Shown here: positions 12,901-24,942 of the stretch, piece after piece
Numbering within the stretch: position 1 is the first letter of the stretch
Layout: every line of letters begins with the position of its first letter
From: Ciona intestinalis
Lineage: Eukaryota; Chordata; Ascidiacea; Phlebobranchia; Cionidae
Assembly (NCBI RefSeq): GCF_000224145.3
Contig: NC_020168.2
Location: 5,898,646-5,962,645 of the forward strand
Length of the DNA stretch: 64,000 nucleotides
Reading direction: 5' to 3'
Notes under the pieces: generated by a model
What the model was told of the DNA's origin: nothing
The model's database searches: none
The model's input: only the letters and a program-made list of their open reading frames with translations
Program-made: the position numbers and the translations under genes

Positions 12901-15900
12901 AGGGTGTTCTGTTTCATTTGAGTTACCATGTATGCTACTTTGTGTTTAACTGGATTTTGGTATACGTATGGCTGACAACTTAGTGTCCAGGGACGCATGC
13001 AACCTATATCCTCTGGTCCAGCGGCAAGCACTCTAACACTGTGTCTTGGATTACACAAAATACATCAATATTTTTGGTCTGCAGAAAAGCAAAGTCGATT
13101 CTGACCAACGGAAACGAGTTGAAAATGCTCTTCAGGAAGCAAGGAAGTCATGGTTGAGTGAGCAGGAAAAGGTTGTGACCTCCGCAGTGGACGAAGCACT
13201 TGAAGAATTGAAAGTTCAGCTCGAGGTGTGTATGGGTTGATGGTGTGCTGTACATGGGCTGGATTTGGTTGGGAAAGTTATATGATTATATTTAAATAGC
13301 GAATGACGATGCCATTTTAGCGAAATATGTATATTTTATTATACAGTTGTTTAAACTTGCACCAGATTCTGACTGTATTTCTTTACACAAGAATCATGTT
13401 GCCATATGAGCACCAGATCAGGGTTAGATTCACTACATTTATTACAGTTCTTATTTATTGTTGACCCATTTTACCTTCTTATGTTAATATGTGTTATGTA
13501 TTACGTACAGGTATTAACATTGGAGAGAGACACGAGAGTGAAAGAAGAAAGGGAAATTGTGGAGAGAGAATGGAAGAAAAAAAGGGATGAAGCTTTGAAG
13601 AAAAAAGAAACAGAGATGGAAGCAGCTTTGAAAACGTAACTACATTATAAAAAAAATGTTTTTTCCGTTTAAAACTTGTTTTTGTTTGATTGTGTATTTT
13701 TTTATTTTTTTTATTTATCATCTTGAATGACATTTTCTTATTGTTTCTGAAACATTTAGAATCCATGATCAACACCAGCGTGAGTTTCAGAACTTTACCA
13801 CAGAACACAAGAAAACTTTGGAGAAGTTTTTGGAAAACGAACGAAACCAAACATCGCATCCAAGTGTAAGTGGGATGTTATTATTAGTTTAGCCAGCAGA
13901 TTGTCTGCTGTATATCGCAGGAGCCAACTTACCAGTGTAAAAATTTGCCTAAACTGACACACGCTTGCTAATTTTTTTGTACCCATTCAGTTAATTAGGT
14001 TGCTTCACTATTCTCCTATTTTTCCAAAACTTTACTACATGCTTTTTATGTGTTTTTTTTATGAATATTATGAACAAATTGCATTACAGGATCAAGTGAT
14101 CGACGAACTGAAACAAGAGTGGGTAGTTGAGCGCGACCGGCTTGCTTCCCAACACCAGGGGGAGCTCTCAAGCTTGAAAAATATTCACGACAAGCGGTAT
14201 GTTATTTCTATGTACTTGTAAACTTGTATTATAAATAAAAAGATTGCTCATGGGCATAAGATAATATAAGAAGCAGCTCTTCCTCTGAAATAAATAACTT
14301 TGTTTCATCAGCGTTATGCCTGCTGTAAAAAAACGTAGTATAGTTAAGTTAACATTTTTTACCAAAATTATTAAACTTCTCTTTAATTTTAATTATTTCT
14401 AAATTCATATTACAGTTGTGAAGAATACAAAGCTCAGATTATACAATTGACAAACGATTATGACAAAACAATGAAGCAAAAGGTTGGAACAACTGATGAA
14501 ACGAGCGCTGTTGTAGAAATTAAACGAAAACATAAAGAAGACACCGAAAAACTTAAATCAAGAATGAAAGGTGAAAATATCAAATAAGTAGATGAATAAT
14601 AATTTGGATCATTTTTACTGAAACCTGGAATATTTACAGTCACAGAAATATATACTCGTATTTTGGCGTCTTTAGCGTTTTATATTAATTTATTCCAATT
14701 TTTACATTCACAAAGTGATTTACTTTCACATACAAATGGACGTGCCACTGATTTAAATAGTAGTCTTACGCTGGATACTGAGTTAATCGGCCAACTCACA
14801 ACTAAAGCCTTTGTCCCTGGGGACCTTCATGTAAGAACTCACCTATGTAGTTTAGAATGTGGCATATAATGTTCATGCCAAATTATCAAACTTAAATTAT
14901 AGCCTAACACGTTTATCGAAAAGAAATTAAAAAAGTTTTATATAAAATGCCCGTACCATAAAAATCTCACTAATTTATTGATCTCGCAGAGGAATATCGG
15001 AGGTGGAAAAAAGAACGTGCGGCTCTCGTTAGTAAATTGGAAGATGCAAATAACCGTGTGGTGGCGCCACAGAGCACAGACAATTCATCACCGGGGGTGG
15101 ATCGAAGAATTTTGACCGATTTGCGACAAATATATGTTTCTACTCTTGGAACAATAAAAGGTGAAATTTGGTGGATGTTCTTGGTTTCAGATGATCGGAA
15201 CATAAGTACATTTTTTGTCAATTTCACTATTTAATCCTTAAACAATTAAAGATATGTTTAAATGGAAAAAGAAGACTATCAGAACAACATGTTCCTTTAC
15301 TTTGTCTGTTTAAACGTATATTACCTGATTTACTTATTTGTTTAAATTTGAAAGGGCCTGAGGTTCATGAAACAGAACACTCATATATTATTGACTGTTG
15401 TTGCTCCATCATGCGAGAATAAATAAATAATATTTATTATTTACACTCAGATGAAATGGTAAGTTTCGCGCGTGACAGTCGCGAGCACACGGTGAATGCG
15501 ATCAAGCGTGAAGCACAGCGTGAACGTCGGCGAATCACGACCAAGTTACGCTCGAATAAACAAGTGACATCACATCCAAGCGACGAATCAACCCTCCCCT
15601 CGTTTCTTGCTGATCGTACGCAACCCACAATCTATGAACCGTGAGTTTAATCATTGCTGGTTTTTCAGTCAAATTTTACTTTCGCCATAATAATTAAGTT
15701 ACATTCATTCTTGAAAAAGCTGCAAACACCACCAGAATATTAAACAAACATTTCTTTTTAAAGGTCGCTCATAAGCCGTTCAACCTCCAATCCTGACCTA
15801 CCTTCTCAGCCAATCACATTCCATGGTGGGGTTTTTGTTCCTCCTATCAACCAATCACATTTTAGAGTTTTGCCAAAAGTTGACGAGCTTCCGTCACGTG

Positions 15901-15938
15901 ATAAACCGAGGGAAAAACGAAGAACTCAACCAACTTGA
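3910..15938 (+). CDS. CEP152: CEP152/Asterless centriole-duplication scaffold
   Basis: Twenty-nine exons: 3910-4014, 5860-5977, 6283-6383, 6621-6743, 7081-7380, 7598-7688, 7856-8014, 8187-8326, 8441-8641, 8852-8983, 9183-9284, 9540-9695, 10027-10122, 10464-10556, 10757-10968, 11155-11283, 11510-11633, 11798-11920, 12133-12233, 12438-12528, 12725-12838, 13085-13225, 13511-13635, 13760-13865, 14090-14196, 14416-14570, 14990-15160, 15451-15640, 15764-15938. All borders are GT-AG and phases close, giving 1326 aa against roughly 1,650-1,700 in human. Residues 36-55 (LHELL then PDDLLDDD) match the acidic N-terminal segment of CEP152 that binds PLK4. About residues 280-1150 are coiled coil, including DRARQQHEAVL and a GMTDSYSEL/DWKTPK block near 560-575, both conserved in human CEP152. 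Exons 27-28 match its conserved C-terminal segment (LRQIYV, IKREAQRERRRI). Known role: recruits PLK4 and works with CEP63/CEP192 at the centriole. Assignment is by recalled sequence similarity, with no search run. Confidence 0.95.
8340..8425 (-). mobile_element. SINE fragment in CEP152 intron 8
   Basis: GCCTTGAACCCAGTATC resembles the reverse-oriented B-box part of the SINE family, followed by GGTTAATGTGACC. It is short and degenerate. Confidence 0.4.
9085..9175 (+). mobile_element. SINE tail copy in CEP152 intron 10
   Basis: It contains AGGCATGAGGTGTATGGAAC and GGTTACATTCATTC, the tail segments seen repeatedly in the window. There is no tRNA-like head. Confidence 0.5.
9846..9895. repeat. 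25-bp tandem duplication, two units
   Basis: ATCTATTACAATATATATAT plus AGAAT is repeated twice in direct succession within CEP152 intron 12. Confidence 0.85.
11985..12110 (+). mobile_element. SINE tail copy in CEP152 intron 18
   Basis: It contains AGGCATGAGGTGTATGAAAC, TTATAAGAGCTGTTGTT and AAGTTACATTCA in the family order. The head is absent. Confidence 0.5.
12882..13045 (-). mobile_element. SINE copy, reverse orientation, CEP152 intron 21
   Basis: The reverse complement reads the family body and tail (GAACACCCTTGTTATGACGA, then GTTGTCAG). The tRNA-like head is at the right-hand end near 13005-13045. Confidence 0.55.
15355..15440 (+). mobile_element. SINE tail copy in CEP152 intron 27
   Basis: It contains GGTTCATGAAACAGAACACT and GACTGTTGTTGCTCCATCAT, matching tails elsewhere in the window. 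Confidence 0.45.
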
Positions 15939-16479
15939 TTGGAATGTTGCTTCTAGTTTTATAAAATGTTATATTGCTGCTTTTTGTTTTGTTTAAGAGT
16001 GAATGGGCAAAATCTGGCCCAACTTATACCTTTTGTTGTGGGCCAACTCTGGCCAGCGTCCCAGGTCCTCTGGTATGTTTTATAGAGCATATAATATATA
16101 TTTAAAATATCTGTAAAAAATTATTCGATAAACTTTCTGGTATAAAAGAATATGAAAATTATCTGGTTAGCTCTTCCAAGTAAAAGTAAATGCATGATAA
16201 TTCATACGGGAGCCTCTTTTTTATGGAATTTTTCAAATGTTACTGTGTTTTACTCACTTGAGAAATTGAAAAGTTCTATTTTTGTACAAGATTTTTGATC
16301 TAACCTATTTGTATCGTGTCCCTCTGTTGCTGCTTTGTGTGTTTTATAACAAGATACCTAATCTAAACGAACAGGAAATTCATATCTTATTACAAATCAA
16401 AACTGAAGCCACCACTGTTCCCACATTGGTATTGTATACCTTTCTGTTTGTCCACTGTACTTAAATACCGCAGTTGCGT

Positions 16480-16720
16480 TTCTCTGGCCAAGACATTTAT
16501 CGGCAATTGCTTCAACTCAGTGGCTATTCAGGGGTTGTCTGAAGTTCTGAAGTTTCAGTCATACAGATACAGAAGAAACAATCACCCATAACGTTACGTA
16601 TGTGGTATCCCGTAAGCGGGCACGAGTTATAAATATAAAACGGAATATCGGTGTAATAACGTGTGTCGTTTTCCCCGCCGCGCTAGGACAGAGCAAGTTA
16701 CATTCATCCATTAATTATCG
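16480..16720 (+). mobile_element. SINE copy (tail of head plus body)
   Basis: It contains CAACTCAGTGGCTATTCA, AATCACCCATAACGTTACGT, CCCGTAAGCGGGCACGAG, and AGCAAGTTACATTCATCC in family order. Confidence 0.55.
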
Positions 16721-16970
16721 CCTTTATTAATCATTTTTTAGTACATCGTGCTCATTCATTAGAGAGGACAGTACATCGATAAGTTTTCTGATATCGAAAA
16801 ACGAAGTACTCGCATTAGGGAGTGCGATGTACTTGATTGAAAACTTTGACAGGTTCTCGATTTTACAAACTTTTGATTGATGGCCAGTAAGACAGCGGCC
16901 ATCGGCCTAAATCAATGTTTGGAGCCTAATTTCGCCGGGGCGAGCAACGCATGTGGTAAAATTCTGGAAA

Positions 16971-17028
16971 TGGTTTTGAGCAGAGTCCGTATATAAACAT
17001 GTTTATATACGGACTCTGGTTTTGAGCA
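16971..17028. repeat. 34-bp perfect palindrome flanked by 12-bp direct repeats
   Basis: Positions 16983-17016 form a perfect palindrome with 17-nt arms (left arm GAGTCCGTATATAAACA). It is bracketed by TGGTTTTGAGCA at 16971-16982 and again at 17017-17028. The arrangement looks like an insertion with a target duplication or a template-switch product. Confidence 0.9.
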
Positions 17029-17054
17029 ACACATGACTCGTCACGTTGAAAACC

Positions 17055-17078
17055 TGAGTCAGTCCACCGATGACGTCA
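17055..17078. promoter_or_regulatory. AP-1-like TGAGTCA and CRE TGACGTCA pair
   Basis: A perfect AP-1 consensus (TGAGTCA, 17055-17061) lies 9 nt before a perfect CRE palindrome (TGACGTCA, 17071-17078), about 530 bp upstream of the DENND11 start codon. Function is inferred from motif and position only. Confidence 0.45.
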
Positions 17079-17608
17079 CGAACAACAAGCATCCGCGGTT
17101 GCTTGGTTGGCGTGTAGTTTATAAAATATGCAAGCAAGCGGTTTTGTTTGACAGCTTTTGACGCCACTTTAAAGTCAGTTTATGAAATTGGCAAGGCAAT
17201 CAGACTAAAGTTTTTATTTAACTGAGTTCTATCAATAGGTAGTAGGTAGGTCGTGGGTGTAACGATAGTTGCTACAGTACTGTTACTACTGTATAGGTTT
17301 GTTGTTGCAATAGCAGCTTATTTGCGCCAGAAAAACAAACATAATATGAGTTTGTAATCAATCTGCCCTACTCTATTATTGATAAACATTTCCTTGTTTG
17401 TATGTTCTTTGCCAAAGGTTAATAGGTTTCAATGTAAACCATTGTTTAGTAATGTAGTCATTATAAGTAAAACGTTTGTTTTCAGGCTAAACGGAAAGGA
17501 AAGTAGGCAACACTTGCAGCACATAATGAAATGTTAAATTTAGAACTGGAAACAAATACAGGGTAAAAAATCTGTAACAAACTCCGCCAAAATTTCTTAA
17601 CTTTAAAA

Positions 17609-20600
17609 ATGGATGAAGAGGAGTCAAAACCCTTGTTATTAGACGATGGGAATGATACTTTTAACTCAAACAATCAAAAAAAGTCTGTTTTCGGAAAGAG
17701 AAAGAACAAAATTGGAGTGGTTGATACTTTCAATTCGATAGATTTGTTGTTTAACCAAACAGAAGCTGAAGAAGAACCAGATTATATTGTCTCCGTGTTT
17801 GTCGTTACTTTTGACACCAGATGTGGTGGGTAGTGAGTGTTTTTACTTATTGTTATTATTCAGCATTACAATAAGAAGGTTGTTATTATACTGAGGTTTT
17901 AGTAATTTTTTGAACTTATTGCATTTTAGATGTAAGTTTCCCTTGTATTTTTAATTACTAAGTCCACATATATATATATATATATATATATATGGAAATG
18001 GATACACCACTTTAAGTGACCTTCCTTACCGTAAGTTTCTGCCCTTAGCAGTGTGTTTGACATTTGCCTTCTGTTGTGTTTTATAATCATATGCATATAT
18101 AATACATAAATATTTATGATGGGGAAAAGTTCTGTAATAGGCTACTGTTTTTGTTCATTTCAGTTTATGTTCACAATATGCCTGATTTCACTGTCCTTGT
18201 ATGACATTGTATATTTATAATCTTAACTCTATGATTGGCAAGAGGACTTTAACTTTGCATTGATATATTTTTTTAATTTTCCCTTTAACTTTCAGGTAAT
18301 ATGGTGGAATGGTCGACGCCATCAGAGCTAGATTTATCCAGCATAGAGTTTAAAGCAATGCCAAGTGGGGCCCATACTGTTGAGTCTGATTTCATGTAAG
18401 GTCTCATGAATTATTAACGTAGAACGTGGTATCAGCTGGGTTCCACGCTGTCAAATTGCAACCTATCTCCACTTAATTCTATTTCCCTTTGAAAGGGGGC
18501 AATTTATTCTGAATGACCTTGTCCTTCAGTTATGTCTAAATAATACTGACAGTTCTTTGTTGTCTTAGATAACGAAATCTGCTAAATTGGTAATGAAATC
18601 TGCTTATTGTATATTCTGTTATTCCTATTGGTTTAATACTTTAATTCTATGGTACTTTCTTCACTTAATAACTAGTGTTTGTTATGGTATATAAATGGTA
18701 TTTAATTCACTTAATAACCAGTGGCAGTATGTTTATAGGTTCAATACTGTTACAATTCACCACAATTGCTCCAACTAAGTTGCTTCTAACCCCCTAATCC
18801 GGTTTGTTTAAATTGTCAGCCATCATTAAAAAAATGAAAAAATAATCACCCCTAAAGTTACAAATGTGACAACTCGTAAGCAGGCACAAAGTTCACAAAA
18901 CAGAAAATCATGCTATAACAACTGTCGTTGCCTCACCACACATAAATATATAAATTATCTTCATTCAATTTTATTCACACCACTTCTCATCACAGATACT
19001 TCCGACTTAACAACCTGTTCGGATTGAGTTGTTTCGAGAAGATGCGAGTTAATTCTGTGGAAGAAAGAGGAGCGAGGATGAAGTCGGTTGGAATCCTCGC
19101 ATCCACGTACACCACATTGTTCCGTCACATGCAGTTCCTTGAGATGCAAGTTAGGTCGGTTTCCAATTCAATATTTGTTGCGTTTTATTGAATCGGTTGT
19201 GTTGACTTGAAAATGTATAATTAAAATGTAGGCCCACTAAATGAAATTATAGACTCTTGAAATACAGATCTTTTTTTTGTTATATATACACATCAAATTA
19301 CTTAATTAAAAAGATGTTAAATTGTTTTTTCTGCCATAAAAATCTCTTAAACAAACAGCTTCTTAGTTCAAAGTCCCAAAATTATAATGTGTTGCTTTGC
19401 AGTTATTGACTAAGTAAGGCATCTTAGTATGATAAAGTATCCTAGTAATAGTAATAAAGTGGTTTCCTTTAAGTTCTCGGTATCCTGCATGTCGCTGTTC
19501 CATCAAGATATTGTTTAATTCTTCCTGGAAACCAATTATGACTTTATCAATGCTTCTAAAAGCATATAATAATGGTTTCTCAAACCAGAAAACAAATATT
19601 GATTTTAATGAAAAAGAGTCTTTTTTATTTGCACATAACTGTACTGTAAACTGTGGAAAAAACATTATTGCTAAAAAGGACAAAGGTTTTATATAGCCAT
19701 CATACACATTAGTTCTGTGGTCATTTCTGACCATTTAAGCGAGGCATGGAAAATTCCCTTGAGAAAAACAGATGCTTGTATTATTACATTAATAATTTAA
19801 TTCCTATTTGTATTCCAACCCCTATCGTAAAACCACAAACTGGAATTTCGCAGCTGCTTGTTTTTCCAGTTATATTTTCAAAAATGCCATAATTCCTATT
19901 TCACCATGGTGCTTCCTAACCTTTTATTTTTATAACACAAATATTTGGTGTAAATTGATGCCAAGTTCTGGTTATCAGTTTTGACAAAAAATAAAAGCTT
20001 TGTGAAAACCTATCTATAATAGGTAGGTAAACTAATCCAATTAAATGGCGACCCAATTTTATGTTTTGCCAGTTCTTCTGTTGGGACCACTAATTTACAA
20101 AACCATAAACTGTAAAAAATGTTAAAATAAAAAAAAACAACATTTTTTACAAAATTATACAAAAAATAGAAAAAATGTTTGTTTTTTTAGGCACCACCTG
20201 CAGACACCTGGCAACTATCTCCAATTAGAGGAGTTTTACAAAGATCGTCACGGTGTCTTGCCACCCTTGGTTCAACAACCATCTAATGCAAATCATATTA
20301 AAAATACAAACCAGTTCCCACATATGAAAGTAGGTGGAATGATAAATATTGTGTTTGCTGTTGTTACGCCCTCTCATCCTTACTGAATGGTATTCGGTTC
20401 AATACTTGATGTTGCTACTATTGTCGGCGTATTATGCTTAGGCAAGACCTTTGACTGCAATTGTTCTAACTCGGTGGTCGCTAATGATTTGTAAAAATTG
20501 TCAGCCAGAAATTTGTTTTAAAAGTTAATTAGTTGTTGCTAACTTGTACACATCTGGTATGGGCCAGATTCAAGTTTTTAATATCATTTCAATAAATTAA

Positions 20601-23062
20601 TTAAATAGTGTATAAAAAATGAACAGAACCTGAAAAGTTAATAGGTTGCTAATTAAAAATCCCATATGTAGTGTTCAAAAATCTATGCAACAGAGAGTAG
20701 ATGTTACAATTTCCGAATCTCTGCTTTGTTGATATCTATTATTTATACATCTATATAACATCACCCTTTTCGTGAGTTATCTAGACCTAAATTTTTTCTT
20801 TAAAAATTTCCTGTACTTTCAAAACAGGACTTTTTGCTAGGGCCCACATTTATGCTCGCAACTGTATAACATAAACACTGTCCATTAATTAAGCTAATAA
20901 TGCCAGTGAGGCACATCAACCAGTAATGACCCCTGGGATATTTTCTTCCCTGCCACACACTAATTGATCAAATGTCATTTTATCATTATGCGTGAAAATG
21001 TTGCTACGTCAGTTGTCATAGCATTTTCCTCATGATTTTTTCCAATAGGTTAAATTCAGTATATCTACTGTGTGGGTAAGAAGAATAGCATTAGAATATA
21101 ACAAAGCGCTTTTTGAGTATTGAGATATAGTTCCTCTGTAAATATTCTTCGTTTACTACTGAATGAAATGATAAGAGGGAATAAATGTGAACATTTTTAC
21201 CCCAACCTACCCTATATAATATACTTCCTAAAATAAAAAGAACCTTGTCATAAAAATACTGTTTTTATTTTCAATGTTTGGTATGAACCGTTTTAACTTT
21301 TTCTTACACCACCGTCTAAGTGGTTTATATATTATTTTTATATTTTATTTGTTTAGACACAAATTAATTAAGTTAAATAAATTTATTTACAGATCACCCA
21401 CCCTGCAGGTTGCTTTTCCCAGTTCATCAAATTTTTTGGTGAAAATATTTTTGTCCTGTGGAAACTTGTTTTGTTGGGAAAAAGGATTTTGTTCTTTTCA
21501 CCTCCGCCAATCGGTGTTGTTTGTTATCGGGGTACGATGGTTTTTATTTATTTTTAATTTGCTAAAACATATTTACACAAGAAGCAAAAATTACCAAAAA
21601 AGTCACATATGGGATAACTCAAAGGTAGGCATGAGGTTTATGAAACAGAACACCATGTTATAAGAACTGTTGTTGCCCACCATGTGATTGTAAATAGGTT
21701 TTACTTTTTTTATAAAACATTTCTCCCTTACCAGAATATTTATAAAATAGTATTTATAAAATAAATGTTGGAATAAAAAGTAAACAATAAATATAAAATA
21801 ACAACATGGATAACTATCACGCTCTTACAATGATTTTGTTTCATATTACAGTTTACTGTGCATGCTGTTTGGGAAAAGTGGCGGTGAATGGATTTGAACA
21901 CAAAACCCCCAAGCCTTATTTCTATATCAACGTTGCTGATATCGAAGACGTGGAAAACGAATTGAACTACATTGCTTGTAAGATCAAATTATTCCTCTGT
22001 ACTGTTATATGCATAGGCCAGCGGCTGATTGTGATATAGTGGGTTAAGGTAAGGCCGAACACCGTATATGTGGTAGCTTTATTCTTCATACATGAAAGTA
22101 TTTATCATACAAAGGTTCAAAACATACCGAAAAATTAATCGCCCAAAAAATTACGTAAGTGTTCAGTTGCCCCTGGTTACCTGTAAGTGGTTTATGATGT
22201 TTATAATGACTTCCCTTGCCCTGCCACACGTGGATAAATAAGCAACATTTATTCCCTTAACCAACCACTTTCAACCAAACTTACACGACAGGCACCACTG
22301 AACGTATTTTCCGTGAAAAATCTCGTTTATATGATATCTATGTTGACAATCAAGTGATCGTATCAACAGACGTACAATCCAAAGATCTCCTCAAAGTTAA
22401 TAAAGTTGATAAAGAAAAATATCAAAACCTTTTAAACCACAGGCAAGTAGTTCGAAGTAAATATTTTTCAAACATCCTGAAGTTGCTGCAATTCTTTTTC
22501 TGTATAGTCAACAATTTGGACAACCCACCTACCCACTAGGTTGGAGCAACCCTGTAACCTCTGGTTAAAAGATGACCAGTCTAACCGTTGTGTCACGTCT
22601 TAATAAACGGTCAAGAAATTTATTCTTTTGTTTTGTAGAAATGATTTATTATTTCACCAAGAGATTGGTGATGACAACGTACCAACAGAAGAAGAAGTTT
22701 ATCAATCGTAAGTTTGTGATGCTTTTTTAAAAAAAGTTTCTTTCCACCAAAAAAAAGATATTTTTCTCTATAGGAGCAAACTCATTTCAAACAAAAAAAC
22801 GTAAAGAAAGAATTTTTTTGTTGGTTATTAATACACATTTTTTCACATCTACTTCCTCCATAGCTACTTCATTCACCAAAACAATCAACTCTTTGAGACT
22901 TTAATGGAAGCTGCCTCGTCACGTGACAAAACGCTCACAGAAGACCATATTAAAGCAATGGGTCTTGACCCTGTAGGAGACCGACATTTTATCATGGACC
23001 TACTCGAGTTATACGCAATTGACGTTATGCTTGTTGTTGATAACCCTTGCTGTCCCGTGTAG
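17609..23062 (+). CDS. DENND11: DENND11 (LCHN) DENN-domain protein
   Basis: Nine exons: 17609-17825, 18296-18395, 18996-19154, 20191-20329, 21393-21531, 21852-21977, 22292-22442, 22639-22707, 22864-23062. Phases close to 432 aa plus stop, near the 455 aa of human DENND11 (KIAA1147). Matching blocks include [67 protein letters not shown] and a C terminus [13 protein letters not shown]. The family has a DENN-type fold usually linked to Rab guanine-nucleotide exchange; vertebrate LCHN is linked to neuronal morphology. The exact substrate is not visible from sequence. Intron 7 starts with GC (AG|GCAAGT) rather than GT, and the reading frame requires this donor. An acceptor-like TTTGTTTTCAG at 17485 suggests a 5'UTR or trans-splice junction about 120 nt before the start. 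Confidence 0.95.
17968..17993. repeat. (AT)n microsatellite
   Basis: An uninterrupted AT dinucleotide run of 26 bp in DENND11 intron 1. Confidence 0.95.
18740..18965 (+). mobile_element. SINE body and tail in DENND11 intron 2
   Basis: It contains AATTGTCAGCCATC, AATCACCCCTAAAGTTAC, AACTCGTAAGCAGGCAC and CTATAACAACTGTCGTTGCC in family order. It ends about 30 bp before exon 3. Confidence 0.6.
20390..20530 (+). mobile_element. SINE head in DENND11 intron 4
   Basis: It contains CGGTTCAATACTTGATG (B-box region), AGGCAAGACCTTTGACTG and GTCGCTAATGATTTG, then AATTGTCAGCC, the head-to-body junction of the family. Confidence 0.55.
21600..21700 (+). mobile_element. SINE tail in DENND11 intron 5
   Basis: It contains AGGCATGAGGTTTATGAAAC, GAACACCATGTTATAAGAAC and TGTTGTTGCCCACCATG. 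Confidence 0.5.
22040..22260 (+). mobile_element. SINE body and tail in DENND11 intron 6
   Basis: It contains AAAAATTAATCGCCCAAAA, TTACCTGTAAGTGG and CCTGCCACACGTGGATAAAT, diverged but in the family order. Confidence 0.45.
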
Positions 23063-23496
23063 GTACATTCAGTTTTGCGTGTCTATACGTCAACCACGAG
23101 AGAGAATGTTTTGAATGAGTTGTCGAGTCGCGACAGTCATTCTGCCTTTAGTTTATCACGCATGTGCAATACGTTGTTTTTTAAACCTGTACGAATTCCT
23201 CTAATCCGCGCTCCATTATTTTGCACCAACTTCAACTTTCCGGGGCCTTACACACAAGCGTCCCGCAGTGCCGCGTTTAATTCCCGATCTATTCTTCGGT
23301 TTACCATTTTGGACATTTCGTCACGAATTCGAAACCTCACGTTTGACTAACCAACCACGAACACCAACGTATTATATAACGGCGGTCACGGATTTTGCAG
23401 AGAACTGTATGCAATTTGGATACATTCCAGGCGTTAGGCAATGAAGCATATTTATATAGTAATTCAACGAGGAAATTAATTTATTTATCCTGTTCA

Positions 23497-23690
23497 TATA
23501 GTAGGGTGGAGAAAGATGGAATACCTTTAGCACATAATATCAAAATATCCTGATCGTGTTTTAAACAATTAACGGTCTAGGGAAGTCGGGAGGATACGGT
23601 TTTATAATTCTTTAAATGTTATTTGTTAACTACAAAATGGGACGAGAAAATGGAATAAAAAGGTGTCCCATCTCACCCCATCCTACTACA
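23497..23690. mobile_element. MITE copy
   Basis: It begins TAGTAGGGTGGAGAAAGATG and ends GGTGTCCCATCTCACCCCAT. The interior has the family core (ATCCTGATCGTGTTTTAAAC and GTTTAC-like TGTTAACTAC). Confidence 0.85.
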
Positions 23691-24189
23691 TACATATAGT
23701 ACGTTTATTTCTTTCAGCGTCTTCCCATTTTGCAGTAGAATCCTAATCACATAGAACAAAATACCCGCACCACTGTACAGGTATAGCGACGTGCACTTCG
23801 CTAGTATAATGTAGTGTTAGAGCATATGTAGCATTTTCTAGTTACAACGGCTACTATACAATTTAATGCACTACATATATGGATCAATGTTCATCGCAAT
23901 CGTAGGTTTAAAGTGGTGCTTATATTTAATCCGGTGTTTATTTTTTGATTTTCTTGCGACACTTGACTGCGCGTTTCTTTCGAATCTATGCCATCGTGTC
24001 CATATAGTTTATTAAACCATGTAGAAAAAAATATTAATTTAATTTTTTTTATTTTGCAAAGTACCGGTTTTTTATTCTACTACATGGACAAGATCCTACA
24101 CTTTATACAGCGTGGCATGTCATGGGATCCGAGATTTGGTCCACAGTTGTTTCATTACTCACTTTAAAAGAGCTGTTACAAGCTAAATG

Positions 24190-24400
24190 GGTTTAGACTA
24201 GAGTTGTTCCATTACTCCGAAGCCCAGAGTGCTACAACTCATTAGTAACCACTTGGTTGGAGCAATGAATTTAAAGTGTCTTGCTCATAGGCATAATACG
24301 CCGTAAATGGTTCTATGTCGAGCATCGAACCCGGTATCCTTGGTTTAGAATGCAACCACGGAGCCACTGCTCCGACATTGAATGGTCACTATAGTGCATA
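24190..24400 (-). mobile_element. tRNA-derived SINE, reverse orientation
   Basis: The reverse complement has A-box-like TGGCTCCGTGG and B-box-like GGTTCGATGC. CGAGCATCGAACCCGGTATC is visible on the plus strand near 24320. Confidence 0.65.
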
Positions 24401-24759
24401 CAGAGGTCGTATGTCTGCTGTTGAAGCGCTACGAATCACGTCATTATATCAACGTGTCATCTACAGAAAACTAACATTTGTTGTTGACGTGCTGCTGTCT
24501 GGAACGTATAATATGGATTTTTATTCCTCTTTTGGATAGGAATAAAAATCAAATTTATTAAAATAGTAAAGTGAAAGGAATTAGCCGCAAAATGACAGTC
24601 GTTTGGTACACGCTATTGGTAAACCCTATATACGAAAGTAAAACCTGCGGGTTGCTTAACCCAAGTTAAGTTTTTTGTTATAATTAGGTAAAAAATAAAA
24701 GTGTGCGTAAGAAAACATTTTATCAGTATTTTTCTTGGGTTTGCCAGGAAACTGATATA

Positions 24760-24942
24760 TAGTAGGGTGGGGGAAGATGGGACACCTTTAGCACATAATA
24801 TCCAGAAATCTTAAACGTGTTTTAAACAATTAACAACGGTCTATAGGAGTCGTAAGAATATGGTTTTATAATTCTTTAAATGTTCTTTGTTTACTACTAA
24901 ATGTGACGAGAAAATAGAGTTAAAAAGTGTCCCATCCTACTG
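24760..24942. mobile_element. MITE copy
   Basis: It begins TAGTAGGGTGGGGGAAGATG and ends AAGTGTCCCATCCTACTGTA. The right end has lost part of the CCCCACC terminus. Confidence 0.85.

Larger units (their letters stand above)
15939..17608. other. Intergenic region, CEP152 3' flank and DENND11 promoter
   Basis: No protein gene was recognised. It holds a SINE copy (about 16480-16720), a palindromic insertion (16971-17028), AP-1-like and CRE-like sites at 17055-17078 in GC-richer sequence, and a polypyrimidine-AG acceptor at 17485 ahead of the DENND11 start. No clear AATAAA for CEP152 was found near its stop. Confidence 0.55.

Noticed and set aside
19363-19734. 123-codon minus-strand open frame in DENND11 intron 3
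   Set aside because: No family motif was seen, composition is intron-like and AT-rich, and another frame is open on the opposite strand over the same bases. Chance is the simplest explanation.
21274-21663. 129-codon plus-strand open frame
   Set aside because: It overlaps DENND11 exon 5 in a different frame and runs into intron and SINE sequence. The real frame matches the DENND11 family.
23075-23350. 91-codon open frame just after DENND11
   Set aside because: It starts 13 nt past the stop, has no family match, and is most simply 3'UTR.
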